The notes: a model not told the origin generated them from the letters alone. Shown: positions 45,234 through 55,685, counted from the stretch's first letter. The stretch is DNA of 64,000 nucleotides from Pholiota molesta (GCA_014925825.1 JACGCK010000067.1:62001-126000), one strand, 5' to 3'. Numbers and translations: made by a program.

Positions 45234-48200
45234 ATGTCAGCAGAGCATCCCAGCTTGCTCCGTGAGTTTCAATTTTGACTTCAGTATCACGCATGGCTGA
45301 TGTCCGTCTAATTATCAAAATCAAAGGTTCGGAGGAAATGAGCCTGGTGCAGCTTTTTGTGCCTACGGAAGTCGCCCATGACGCTGTTGCAGAGCTGGGA
45401 GAGCGGGGAAACGTCCAATTCATAGATGTAAGTCAGCGCATCATCTACATGGTCGCCAATGGCAGTAGCTAAACATCCTTATGCATCGTTCATCACATGC
45501 AGTTAAATCCCCATGTCAATCCGTTTCAACGCTCTTTTGTTGGTGAAGTTCGACGCATCGAAGAAATGGCACGCAGGGTCCGCTTCTTCTCGGTTCAAAT
45601 TGCGAAAGAGCAGGACACGGTGCCCATTCGGCCACTCCATGAGTCATCGCCTTTCATCACCGTGGGGCCGCGTGCTGCGCAGACCATTGACGAACTCGAT
45701 CTTATATTAGCGGGGCATGAGCAAAGGCTAATCAGAATGAACTCAAGCTACGAATCATTAAGCGAGCGAACGAAGGAGCTCATTGAAGCGCAATATGTTT
45801 TGCGAGAAACCGCGATATTTTTCGACAAGGTAATTCATCTTTAAGCCCATAATTTTTTTCTCTTGGTTTTGGTTTTACATATCACTTTATCGCAGGCGCA
45901 AAATCATGAAATTGATATTCGCTCCTCATTCGACGACAGCGCGACGACTCCTCTCCTTCAAGCCGATGATTACGAAGCAGGCCTTGGTTCTTCAGGCGGA
46001 GTGCCATTTGACATCGAGTACGTGCTCCAACTGAATATTGGTTCATAAGATGTAACGTTCATCAAGTTTCATTGCTGGAACAATCGAGCGCTCACGCTAT
46101 CCAGTCTTGGAACGGGTTTTATGGCGTGTTCTTCGCGGTAACCTATTCATAAAACATGTTGACATCCCGGAACCATTTATCGATCCAGTCACTGGCGACG
46201 AGGTCCGCAAGAACGTTTTCATCGCCTTCACACATGGACAAAGTCTCCTAGCCAAAATTCTGAAGGTCGCAGAATCGATGGGAGTCTCAATTTACCCTAT
46301 CGACGCTAACGCCGACAAACGCTCCGATGCTCTGCGTGCAATTGCCACCCGTCTAGAAGATCTACAAATGGTCCTTCATAGCACGGATGTTAATAGGCGC
46401 TTGGAGCTCATAAACATTGGCGAGCACCTACGCACCTGGCAGGACGTTGTGAAGAAGGAGAAGCTGATCTACGAAACTTTGAATCTGTTTAACTATAATG
46501 TCCGCCGAAAGACACTCATTGCTGAAGGTTGGGCGCCTAGCAGGGATATTGTAGCCATTCAATCAGCGTTGAGGTCTGCGACGGTGAGTAGCCTTTATTC
46601 TTTGACATAAAAATCCTGGTGACTAAAGTACAAACATAAATTTAGGAGGGTTCTGGGACCGGTGTATCACCTATCTTGCACGAGTTGGAAACACATCAGA
46701 CACCGCCGACGTTTTATAGAACAAACATATTCACAGAAGGCTTTCAAGCACTTATAGGCATGTACGGAGTCCCCGCTTATCAGGAGATCAACCCTGCTTT
46801 ATTCGCGATTATCACCTTCCCGTTCTTATTCGCCGTTATGTTCGGTGACATTGGCCATGGCGCTATCATTTTTATCGCGGCGCTGTATATGATTTTGAAG
46901 GAGAAGAAGCTGGCGGAGTCCGATGTCGATGACGTGCGTGTTATGCGACTGCTTTTCTGATTGTTATTCCAGTTGTTATTGCTGACGACTCGTACAGATT
47001 ACTTACCAATTCTTCTTGTAAGTCTTCGATTCTAAAGTCAAGATTGGGGTGCATTAATTTTTTGAAATAGTGGTCGCTACCTCATCCTGATGATGGGGTT
47101 ATTCTCAATGTATACCGGTCTCTTGTACAACGACATATTCTCTAGAGGTCTCCATCTTTGGACTTCCGCTTGGTCCTTCGAAAAAGGCAATGAAACTATC
47201 ACGGCGATCCTCAATGAGGATTATCGATATCCTTTTGGCGTCGATCCGAGCTGGCATGGAGCAAGCAACGCTCTCGTGTTTACCAATTCGTACAAGATGA
47301 AGGGCTCCATTATTTTGGGTGTAACTCATGTAAGTTCTACGCGCCTTCACCTTTATTAGAGACGGCGTCTTGACCCAAAACTATCAGATGACATTTGCAT
47401 TGTGTCTACAAGTGCCCAATCACTTGAAATTCAAGCGATATTCGGATATCTATTCCAACTTCATGCCACAGATGATCTTCCTGCAGTCGATTTTCGGCTA
47501 TCTTGTCTGGTGTATCCTGTATAAGTGGTCCATCGACTGGTCGCAGGTCACGACGCCGCCTCCATCCCTTCTGAATATGCTCATTTCGATGTTCTTAAAG
47601 CCTGGGACGGTTGACCCGAAGGCTCAGCTCTATCGCGGACAAGGGACGATACAGATTGCGTTGCTAGTGCTGGCTGGGATTTGTGTTCCTTGGCTATTAC
47701 TCATGAAGCCATATCTTGTATGGAGGGAAATAAAGAGAACTCGAGGTCAGGGCTATACGGCCATTCAATCCGGCGAAGAAGAGGCAGGCGACATGAGCTC
47801 TTTCGGCTCGGATACTAATGTGAACACGGATGGGGATGGCATTGGGCAAGCCACACACGAGGGTGAAATTGAGGACGCTGTAAGTTGTTAGCTCTCATAA
47901 CACTTCTCATCTTTCATTTCGAACTTATGCAGGAGCTACAGGAACATCATGATTTTGGCGATGTGATGATTTATCAAGTTATCCATACCATTGAATTTTG
48001 CCTGAACTGTATCTCGCACACGGCATCGTATCTTCGACTCTGGGCTCTGTCCCTTGCCCATGCACAGCTGTCAGAAGTTCTCTGGTCGGGGACAATCGGG
48101 GGCTATTTGAACCCAACATCTATTGTGGATTGGGTGAAGCTGTTAATAACGGGCAGCATGTGGCTCGTCTTGACTATTGGTGGGCTGTGCATCATAGAGG

Positions 48201-48441
48201 TGCGTTACTATCATTCTCTCGTAGCCAATTTTTCTTCTTCCCAATTAACAATATCTAGGGTCTGTCGGCTTTCCTTCACGCGCTCCGGCTACATTGGGTC
48301 GAAGCAAATAGTAAACATTTCGAGGGTGGAGGACATGTGCGTTGCTTTATTTTTTTCTTCCTTGAAGCTTGGTGTCAGTGACTGTTGAGTTCTTAGGCAT
48401 TTAAACCCCTGGACTTTTCTAATAAGATGTCCGACGAATGA
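45234..48441 (+). CDS. VPH1: V-type proton ATPase subunit a (Vph1/Stv1 family)
   Basis: Subunit a forms the proton half-channels of the V-ATPase Vo sector in vacuolar or Golgi membranes. Twelve exons join in frame into 847 aa (yeast Vph1 has 840): 45234-45261, 45327-45427, 45503-45829, 45896-46017, 46067-46583, 46646-46933, 46998-47017, 47071-47329, 47388-47879, 47933-48199, 48259-48336 and 48397-48441. The cytosolic N-terminus has [40 protein letters not shown] and [15 protein letters not shown]. The membrane half has [68 protein letters not shown] with the essential Arg of the [14 protein letters not shown] motif, and [17 protein letters not shown]. The 20 nt exon at 46998 is needed for frame. 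The start [10 protein letters not shown] is chosen over the in-frame ATG at 45292 because it keeps the first intron consensus. Confidence 0.96.
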
Positions 48442-48698
48442 AAGTTGATGAATAGAGAGAGCGTATCGCCGCTGCCTGGATATACTATTGGTATAAGTAT
48501 AAGTAGACATTAATGTGATCCTGTTTTTATCAGAGACTGGGACCTGCTTTAGTATGGGATGTGGCTCGAAAGTTGTGCTGTTGAGCGTAAACTTTCAGGG
48601 AAGATAGAGGGAAGATGCAAGAAAGACTCGGATGCAGGTACAATGCGTGGGAAAATGAAGCTATGTATATGTGGCTGTGCTGATGGTATGAACGGAAG

Positions 48699-48711
48699 AC
48701 GTTCGCGCGTT
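48699..48711. repeat. 13 bp direct repeat, left flank of retrotransposon
   Basis: ACGTTCGCGCGTT, identical to 54338-54350. Each copy directly abuts one end of the element. It is either a target-site duplication or a recombination core shared with the target. Confidence 0.75.
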
Positions 48712-48824
48712 TTGGCGATGAGAAAGTGGCGCTATGTAATACAGATGTGTATGATACTCGAAGCATGTAAATGACAAGACAGAGATATTGAGATTAAAAT
48801 AAAAGAAGGGTGCAGGAGGGTGGG

Positions 48825-49309
48825 CGAAAGAAAAGGGCTCAAACTACGAGGAATAAATAGTAAGTCAATACAAATACTTTTGAGCCTGAAGGCGAGGACG
48901 AAGTCCTAGGAGAGATCCAGCAAGGAACATACCAAATGAGTGATTAATGGAATCTAGAATAGATTAAGAGAGGCGAAGCCTCGAAGAGATTAATCACTGT
49001 GCAAAGGGTGTAATGTTCAGTGCTGGAGGAGAGGATGAAGCGCGGGGCGCTTACCTGTGCTGAGATGTCGAGATGAGAAGTCTGAGGACAAGAGCAGCAC
49101 AGGTGTGGAAGAGCTGATGGCCGAAACCTTTTCCTGACTAAGCATCCGCTAGAATATAGCACCAAGACAGAAATTCGGCACACCATTTTGAGTGCATACG
49201 AGCGGTGCTCGGCACAAAGAGAGAGCGAGCGGAGCTCGAAGGTAGAACTCTGAGCGGGCTCAGAGGCCTACGGAATGACTCCCTACCCTTGGAATCCGCA
49301 TTACGACGA
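48825..49309. repeat. 485 bp direct repeat, left copy
   Basis: Begins CGAAAGAAAAGGGCTC and ends CATTACGACGA; identical by eye to 53853-54337. Contains a stem-loop with perfect 10 bp arms AGTGATTAAT (48939-48948) and ATTAATCACT (48989-48998), and inside it GAGGC-GAA-GCCTC. The 80-codon frame within it is present in both copies but looks incidental. Confidence 0.93.
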
Positions 49310-49492
49310 CCTCTGCTGCGCTGCTCAAGTTTGGCGAGGACATCATGACATGAAGTCCAAAAGGTAGCAGTAACCGGGGTCCATGCGGATCCCAATAGAT
49401 TGGCGATGAGAAAGTGGCTATGAAGGGTGAAGATGTTGTTGAGGGGTGGTGGTGGTGAAGAATGATGGAAAGCGAGGAGCCAAGAGGCCAAG

Positions 49493-50499
49493 TTAAAGGT
49501 GGAGGCGAAGCCGCAGAGAGGCGAGTTGTTGCTCGGCTCGGATTGTAGGATTGTCCCGAATATAGACCTTCCATGCAACTGAAGACCACCGTCCGATAGC
49601 TTGAATGACGTCTTCGGAAAGGCCAAGGCTAGCATAGAACGTTGCACCTCCTGCACGGGCAGAATGCCCCCCAAACTCCCTGCTCAGAAGGCTAAAAAGC
49701 GAGCATCAAACCAAGAGCGACTGGGGTGGGAACCATCCTCGCGAATAAAGAGAGCAAGACGACCGAGATGTAGGGCATCACGGCGTGAGATATACTCATG
49801 AAGGAGAGCCACGGGGTCTGCGATGTCCTGAACATGGTGAAGGATGTCTGTACCACGATAGAAGGGGTCGGCTTTGTGATAAGGTAGGCGATATTGAACT
49901 CGATCGGGTGTGAAGATGAGAGAGTCACGCTGAATCACTTTGCGCCAGTCGAAAAGATCCTTGCTGTTCTTCTGAACCAGCTCGCCGGAGCGGTGACATG
50001 CGTAAAAGCAGCAGGATAGAATGGTGGCAAATAAAAAGTCATCGTAACATTTGGAAGATCGAGCAACCAGAAGGAAGGCCTGAAGATGGGCGGTCCGGAG
50101 AGGCAGCTTGCGATGCACACCATCAGCGCGAACCTTCTTTGAACCTCGAATAGTTGCTTTGACGAGAGGGTGGCTGCGGTTGTCATCGAAATCCGGGTAG
50201 ATGTCAGAGAGGAAATGACGGACACCAGTGAGATATTTTGGGGCGGAACTGATGAACATTGAAGTATAAGCGACGTAACGTGAGAGGGTTTGGGGGGTGG
50301 GTTCAATAGAAAGGCCGTGGTTGAGACAGAAGGAAATATAATCACGAGCTCCTGTTGCATATCCTTTCACTGTCGACTTTTCGATAGCATTGACCTGAAG
50401 ATGAACCGTGCGACTGTCGAGGTCAGCAAGGTCCATGAGTGGGCGAGCCTTTCTCGGAGAGAAAGACCCACCCAGGGCGCTCAAAAGCATTCCCTCCAT
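49493..50499 (-). CDS. Tyrosine recombinase of the retrotransposon, one frameshift
   Basis: This enzyme would integrate the circular DNA copy. It starts at 50499 (MEGMLLSALGGSFSP), overlapping the end of the RT ORF by 19 nt. The N-terminal core-binding part includes KSTVKGYATGARDYISFCL and PQTLSRYVAYTSMF. The catalytic part has the first Arg in CCFYACHRSGELV, then after a frame break near 49684 the box HSARAGGATFYASLGLSEDV, IGRWSSVAWKVYIRDNP, with the HxxR and the nucleophilic Tyr (plus coordinates about 49553-49567). As given, the protein stops at 49684 before HxxR and the Tyr; one additional base joins the two parts up to the stop at 49493. It is inactive if the break is real. Confidence 0.82.
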
Positions 50500-52418
50500 C
50501 GCGCCGGCAGGAGCTCCCTTGGTGGGGAGAAAAGGCGGACGCGGTCTGCGGGAAATTTGCTCCGGTACTCGTCCAGAAGAAGACGAGAAAGGAGATCAGC
50601 CCGAATATTCAACTTCCCAGGGATGTGTCGTACTCGTAAATCTATGCCAGATTCGAGGATAATGCCAGCTATGGCAAGGAGGGGGCCGTTGTGAATGGTC
50701 TCGTTTGCACGGAGAGTGTTGAACACACTGACAGCATCAAGACTGTCGGTATGGATGAGTAGTTTACGTGGTGGTTTAGGCAGAGAGGCAACATGGTGGA
50801 TGGCAGAGAGAATGGCCACCAATTCTAGGAAGAAGATGTCGATAATGATGTCTGGAGGGCAGGGAGCCAGCTGATACGTAAAGCCGAGGCTGGCATAAGT
50901 GAAACCCATCCCCAATTTGAGGCTGGCATCAGTCCAAATTACCATGTCTGCGTCGGAATCATCCCAGATGCCATCGTCAATGAAGCGAATGCCAGATGAC
51001 TTTGGGATTACCGCGGCCAGCCATGAAAGGTCAGTAATGACCTGTTTGTTGAGAAAGATGCTTCCTGAAGCCAGCGATTTTCCGCTCGTCTTCCGATAGA
51101 GCTCGGTGATCGCGGGACGGCCCCATGGAAGAATGTTCAAAAGCCAATTGATGTGGCCGCCAAGACGTTGCCATTCACGCAATGGATGTTTACGGTCCTT
51201 GGCGGAGATGAAAGCGTTGATGCGTTCAACGATGTCGGTGATGGAGGAAGGAGGAAGAGACAAAGAACCCTCATTAGGGTTAACCCAAAACCCAATGATC
51301 TTCAAAACATCTCCATGTTCCTGCTTCTTGTCCTCAAAAGGGCAGCCGATGGCTTCCCAGAAAAGAAGGAGCTGGACTTGATGTCGAGGACGAAGCATTC
51401 CGTGGTAGAAAATGAGATTGTCTGCGAAGTCCCATCCATAGAAGTCATCCATGTAAACGAAGAGGCTGAGGAGACCCAGCTTCCGGACACCCAGCCAACA
51501 CAACAAGCCGGAGACAGCACACCAGCACCGAGGCGAAGCTCTGTTCCCAAAAACAAGTCGTCGTACGATGTGAAGAATGCCGTCGACACCCACCACCTGT
51601 CGTAGCTGGAAAATGGGGTGTGCTGGGAGATTGAGGAATGCTGAGGCGACATCGGACTTAAAACAGACCATACAGCGACCTTTGTTGGCGGAACGTGCTT
51701 CACGAAGGGCCTGACCAAAGTCATGCATATCATCGTAACGAACCTTCGCTTCAGCTCGGGGAATCCCATCATTGATCCCAGAGCCACTGTGGTCCGTGAT
51801 GACGCGAGCCTTCTCCTTCTGCCAGACCACGAACATAGGTGATCGTTTCATGCCTGGCAAAAGGTCGGATATAGGAAGAGGTTCAGACCAGCGATTGGCG
51901 GCAATCTCCTTGTCACGGAAAGTGCGAATAGCTTCCAGATCTGCTTCTTCGGAGGAATATGTCTCCTTGGAATCAGCCAGGATTTCTTCGGCCCATTCAC
52001 TCTCATCGAAAGGCCAGAAACCATATCGCAGGCCATCCAACACTGATTTGACAAATGGCTGATTAGGGTGATCATGCAACATGCGCTCAAGCATATCGAC
52101 GTTGAAGGGTGTTTCCACCTTGATATATCCCTCCATAGCTTTAAGTGAAGCTTGAATGGTGGGGTCATTGAAAAGATGAGTAGGAGGAGAAGGCAATGGT
52201 GGTGCGGTTTCGGTGTGAAGAGCAGCAGGAGAGAGAGTTGGCGAATTCGAATCAGTCCATGCAAACCGACGACGAAAACGCGGGACCCCGTCGAGAGGTT
52301 GAGCCTTGCGCTTCAGGCCAGACGACGGGTCAGAAAGGGTTTTAGGCCCTTCCTGCCGGACCCGAGCTACTCTCTCCAGCACCTCCACTCGTTCCTGATT
52401 TTCCTTTGAGAAAGGCAT
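50481..52418 (-). CDS. Reverse transcriptase / RNase H polyprotein of the retrotransposon
   Basis: About 645 aa from the ATG at 52418, which overlaps the gag stop by 77 nt. Order: a linker with RRRFAWTDSNSPTLSP, then the RT fingers and palm (MFVVWQKEKARVITDHSGSG, MVCFKSDVASAFLNLP, FGNRASPRCWCAVSGLLCW), the catalytic box as VYMDDF (about 51441-51458), thumb residues (HPLREWQRLGGHINWLLNIL), then RNase H (VIWTDASLKLGMGFTYASLG, LELVAILSAIHHVASLP, LLIHTDSLDAVSVFNTL, VRHIPGKLNIRADLLSRL). The same frame remains open upstream to 53804, right through gag, so a +1 frameshift fusion is also possible. No methyltransferase or DDE integrase follows. Confidence 0.88.
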   Translation of the reverse strand: MPFSKENQERVEVLERVARVRQEGPKTLSDPSSGLKRKAQPLDGVPRFRRRFAWTDSNSPTLSPAALHTETAPPLPSPPTHLFNDPTIQASLKAMEGYIKVETPFNVDMLERMLHDHPNQPFVKSVLDGLRYGFWPFDESEWAEEILADSKETYSSEEADLEAIRTFRDKEIAANRWSEPLPISDLLPGMKRSPMFVVWQKEKARVITDHSGSGINDGIPRAEAKVRYDDMHDFGQALREARSANKGRCMVCFKSDVASAFLNLPAHPIFQLRQVVGVDGILHIVRRLVFGNRASPRCWCAVSGLLCWLGVRKLGLLSLFVYMDDFYGWDFADNLIFYHGMLRPRHQVQLLLFWEAIGCPFEDKKQEHGDVLKIIGFWVNPNEGSLSLPPSSITDIVERINAFISAKDRKHPLREWQRLGGHINWLLNILPWGRPAITELYRKTSGKSLASGSIFLNKQVITDLSWLAAVIPKSSGIRFIDDGIWDDSDADMVIWTDASLKLGMGFTYASLGFTYQLAPCPPDIIIDIFFLELVAILSAIHHVASLPKPPRKLLIHTDSLDAVSVFNTLRANETIHNGPLLAIAGIILESGIDLRVRHIPGKLNIRADLLSRLLLDEYRSKFPADRVRLFSPPRELLPARWRECF

Positions 52419-53811
52419 CTCGCTTAGCTTGGAGGAGGATGTCACAGGTCGAGTTGTCTCGTGCTCGGTGCTTAAGCCCACACTCACTACAGATCCCATG
52501 CAACCTTCGGTTAGGGCAAGGATCACTGCACTTGCCGAAGTTCCAATTCTGACAAGGAACTGAACGAATTTTCGACTGCTGCCCTGAAGAAAGGCCTGAC
52601 TGAGACCGTTTTCCAAGTGAGGATGTCGATGTCGAAGCACGGAAGAGTTGTGACAGCAGCGAGAAATGATAATTGGATTCGACATCCAAACGGAAAGGGC
52701 TCTTTGAATACCGATCTCGAACTTCGAGATCAAAGTTAATTGCAGACTTTGGATCTGGTACTGCGCGGAACATGTTAAGGATGTATTGGTGGTATGCGGC
52801 GAGCTCGTCCGTACGGTGACGATAGACCATACGAACTCCAGCGCTCCAAGTGCTGAAGACACGAGACCATTCCGACTCGGACTTAAGGGGTTTGCGAGCT
52901 GTCGAGTTATCCTTCTTGACGAGGGCAAACCCGCCAGCAAATTCCCGTGGATCATCATTGTGGTCAAATCCCCGGTCCATGGAAGCATGGAGTTTCTCAA
53001 AGTCAACAAAGTGGTCTTGAACAATGAGTTTCCAGATGGAGCGAGGAATTGGATCCAAGAGAGGCTGAACCTGCAGCATGTCGACAAGATTGTCGATTGT
53101 CTTCTCCGAAGCGAGAGCTCGACGAAGCTCCCAAGTGGTCTTGATATGTGGATCATCCACATTAACACTGCATAATTGCTGGAGATGGGGTGCGAGAGCG
53201 AGGACATGGCTGGGGAGCGAGAAAGACTCAGATGGAGATGGCTTGATATTGAACAACTCTGCAAGATCTTCGGCTGACAGCCCAGAGGAAGCCGGCTCGT
53301 GCAACTTGGGAGCGATATGTTTGAGCTTGGCGCGGAGGACTGCCCAGGCAGCGGACTCAGATGCTTTCTTCCTAGAAGCTTCGTAGCGAGCCCGTGCGGC
53401 AGATTCAGTTTCAGCTCGCCGAGCACGATACTCTTCGATCTCGGATTCGGTGAGGCCCTCCGGAGTTTTCTCGCGTTGATCAGATGTCTGGGTTCCATCG
53501 TCGGCGGGGTCGACCTGCTCGGGGCCGCTTCGCTGCTGATCGAGACGTTGTTCCAGGAGGTTGAGATAATCTCGGCCCTCCCCAGGGTTGGCCCCAAGTT
53601 CTTGTAACTTCTCCAAGAATTTGTCGGAAGGGAATCGTCCTTCGAGAACGTCCTCGACGAGAGACTTGAAGCCTTCGACTCGAAGTCGTACTTCTTCGAC
53701 TTGCCCGCCACCAGAGGCTCCGCTCGTCGGAGTACTGCTCGAAGCGCCAACTGAGCTGCCGCTGGCGGGTGCACCGCTCGCGTCGCTAATTGGAGGATTG
53801 ACATTGGTCAT
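52342..53811 (-). CDS. Gag-like protein of the retrotransposon
   Basis: 489 aa from the ATG at 53811 (MTNVNPPISDASGAPASGSS). The N-terminus is Ser/Gly-rich with a predicted helical stretch (VRLRVEGFKSLVEDVLEGRF, YLNLLEQRLDQQ). An acidic linker and an E/R/A-rich helix (EYRARRAETESAARARYEAS) lead to a globular middle. Near the C-terminus a Cys/His cluster (VPCQNWNFGKCSDPCPNRRL, ICSECGLKHRARDNSTC) resembles a zinc-knuckle or CCCH nucleic-acid-binding motif. It should package the element RNA. The frame is intact. Confidence 0.8.
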   Translation of the reverse strand: MTNVNPPISDASGAPASGSSVGASSSTPTSGASGGGQVEEVRLRVEGFKSLVEDVLEGRFPSDKFLEKLQELGANPGEGRDYLNLLEQRLDQQRSGPEQVDPADDGTQTSDQREKTPEGLTESEIEEYRARRAETESAARARYEASRKKASESAAWAVLRAKLKHIAPKLHEPASSGLSAEDLAELFNIKPSPSESFSLPSHVLALAPHLQQLCSVNVDDPHIKTTWELRRALASEKTIDNLVDMLQVQPLLDPIPRSIWKLIVQDHFVDFEKLHASMDRGFDHNDDPREFAGGFALVKKDNSTARKPLKSESEWSRVFSTWSAGVRMVYRHRTDELAAYHQYILNMFRAVPDPKSAINFDLEVRDRYSKSPFRLDVESNYHFSLLSQLFRASTSTSSLGKRSQSGLSSGQQSKIRSVPCQNWNFGKCSDPCPNRRLHGICSECGLKHRARDNSTCDILLQAKRDAFLKGKSGTSGGAGESSSGPAGRA

Positions 53812-53852
53812 TAGATATGAAGTTGATGGGCGAGGGTACCGAGGTGCAAAGT

Positions 53853-54337
53853 CGAAAGAAAAGGGCTCAAACTACGAGGAATAAATAGTAAGTCAATACA
53901 AATACTTTTGAGCCTGAAGGCGAGGACGAAGTCCTAGGAGAGATCCAGCAAGGAACATACCAAATGAGTGATTAATGGAATCTAGAATAGATTAAGAGAG
54001 GCGAAGCCTCGAAGAGATTAATCACTGTGCAAAGGGTGTAATGTTCAGTGCTGGAGGAGAGGATGAAGCGCGGGGCGCTTACCTGTGCTGAGATGTCGAG
54101 ATGAGAAGTCTGAGGACAAGAGCAGCACAGGTGTGGAAGAGCTGATGGCCGAAACCTTTTCCTGACTAAGCATCCGCTAGAATATAGCACCAAGACAGAA
54201 ATTCGGCACACCATTTTGAGTGCATACGAGCGGTGCTCGGCACAAAGAGAGAGCGAGCGGAGCTCGAAGGTAGAACTCTGAGCGGGCTCAGAGGCCTACG
54301 GAATGACTCCCTACCCTTGGAATCCGCATTACGACGA
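53853..54337. repeat. 485 bp direct repeat, right copy
   Basis: Identical by eye to 48825-49309, with the same stem-loop at 53967-54026. It is the 5' repeat of the minus-strand element and ends exactly at the 13 bp flanking repeat. Confidence 0.93.
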
Positions 54338-54350
54338 ACGTTCGCGCGTT
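54338..54350. repeat. 13 bp direct repeat, right flank of retrotransposon
   Basis: ACGTTCGCGCGTT directly after the right 485 bp repeat; identical to 48699-48711. Confidence 0.75.
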
Positions 54351-54379
54351 CGCCCTGCTGTGTTCAAATGTTATCATTC

Positions 54380-55685
54380 CCCAACTAAGCCACTGTCTTT
54401 TCACCACATCTGCACAGTACAAACATAACATGATGCTTCGAGTATAAGTCTGATAGCCTTCAGAGAGATGTTCTTTTGATTAGGACGCGTAATGTGTCCC
54501 AATTGAATGTTTCTATCAATGAACAAGCGGATGGAGGAGTAGAGAGATCATGGGTATGCGAGGGCACACCTAAAAGTGAGTTCATGAATGTTTTGGCTGC
54601 GCTTTGGCTACTTACAGGATGAGCAGTAATGAACGATTTGTACACAGCGAATTCTTCGGCGAAGAAATATTCTGGAGACATGTACATGTCAAGCTTGTCA
54701 AGTGACAGATGACCTACCGCCCTACAGCTTGTCATTCTCAATCTGGACAAGCAGCGGTTATGACGTTAGACCGCCGCTGTGTCTCGATTATAGGAGCTTA
54801 CGCATTGTTGGCCCGCTGGAGGGGGAGAAGAAGTGATAGAAGTTTTGCATGCCATGTGGTGATTCAAAGGCATGTTCAAGTTGCGCTTACGTGCTACGTT
54901 TCATACCTGTTGACATTCCTGTTCAAGCCCTCATACTTACTTGCCATAGATAAACATCTCTGTTCTACATACAGGCTAGAGTCTTACTCACATCATTCTT
55001 GTCAATATTGACTGGCAGATTCATCTTCCACTTACGGCAAAACACCTCGACGCTCCAGACCCATCAAGCTCTTATTTGGGACGAGATTCTAGACAGGACA
55101 TCTGACAGACTCTGTTTCTGGCACTTTTTCTTCACCCATATCAGTCGTCAAGAACGCGTCCTTGGGATAATCACATTTTAACATGGCTCAAAATAAGGCC
55201 GGCACACTTTTAGCGAGGACCCTAATGGCCCCATCGATCCACCCCCGTTCCCAGAGGCCTTGCCGTAGATCGAAGTTCGGACTTCACTCACCTTACGCGC
55301 GTGCAGCAAGGTTCAGCCAATCTTGAACATTTTTGGGCATTGATGTACCACATTTACGTTTGTCAACGGAGACGGAGAAAGACCTCGTGGAAGAAGACAC
55401 ATACGCCTCGCATATGCCGCCGGTTGATTCCCGCCGGTTTGTTGGGTCAGGCTTCCAAATGTCCGAGTCTGATTTTGTGTCTTGAATTTCCCCAACGGTA
55501 GAGAAGGAATCAGGACTCTGACGGCGTATTGGTAAGCGCTGCAGGCGCATTATCTCGGAACATATAACATATTCCGTCCATCGGTAGAATATCATTTGTG
55601 GCCGATGCCCAGGAAACTGGCCCTCTCATCGCGATTCTCTCTGATAATTTGCACATCTTGCGGTGCACTTTCGGTACGTAAATGG
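54380..55685 (+). pseudogene. Broken multi-exon gene, possibly F-box type
   Basis: Plus-strand segments with clear protein character follow one another but not in one frame: LLIRTRNVSQLNVSINEQAD; SSNERFVHSEFFGEEIFWRH; LSFSIWTSSGYDVRPPLCLD, YRSLRIVGPLEGEKK; TLQTHQALIWDEILDRTSDR; NGPIDPPPFPEALP; EVRTSLTLRACSKVQPILNI; DTYASHMPPVDSRRFVGSGF; RRIGKRCRRIISEHITYSVH; FVADAQETGPLIAILSDNLH then ILRCTF. Stops or frame changes separate several of them. The layout reminds me of C-terminal parts of Agaricomycete F-box proteins, but this is not secure. A minus-strand reading (for example MYMSPEYFFAEEFAVYKSF) is less coherent. No start was found, and upstream exons would lie in or beyond the transposon, which may have cut the gene. 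Confidence 0.45.

Larger units (their letters stand above)
48712..54337 (-). mobile_element. Ngaro/DIRS-like tyrosine-recombinase retrotransposon, 5.6 kb
   Basis: Oriented on the minus strand: 485 bp repeat (54337-53853), gag-like ORF, RT/RNase H ORF, tyrosine recombinase, 183 bp of 3' non-coding sequence, the second 485 bp repeat (49309-48825) and a 113 bp tail ending at 48712. A recombinase instead of a DDE integrase, with no methyltransferase ORF, fits the Ngaro group known from Agaricomycetes. Repeat placement resembles the split direct repeats of that group: a 19 bp sequence (TTGGCGATGAGAAAGTGGC on +) occurs at the left tip (48712-48730) and again inside at 49400-49418. The 485 bp repeats are identical by eye, so insertion is recent. 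It lies 270 bp downstream of VPH1 in opposite orientation. Confidence 0.85.

Noticed and set aside
48944..49186. 80-codon ORF present identically in both 485 bp repeats.
   Set aside because: Its duplication follows from the repeats themselves. Composition and length give no sign of a protein.
50481..53804. Single 1107-codon ORF as the translated RT polyprotein.
   Set aside because: The first 460 or so codons overlap the gag ORF in another frame and have no RT features. The annotation starts at Met 52418, and the open overlap is reported as a finding instead.
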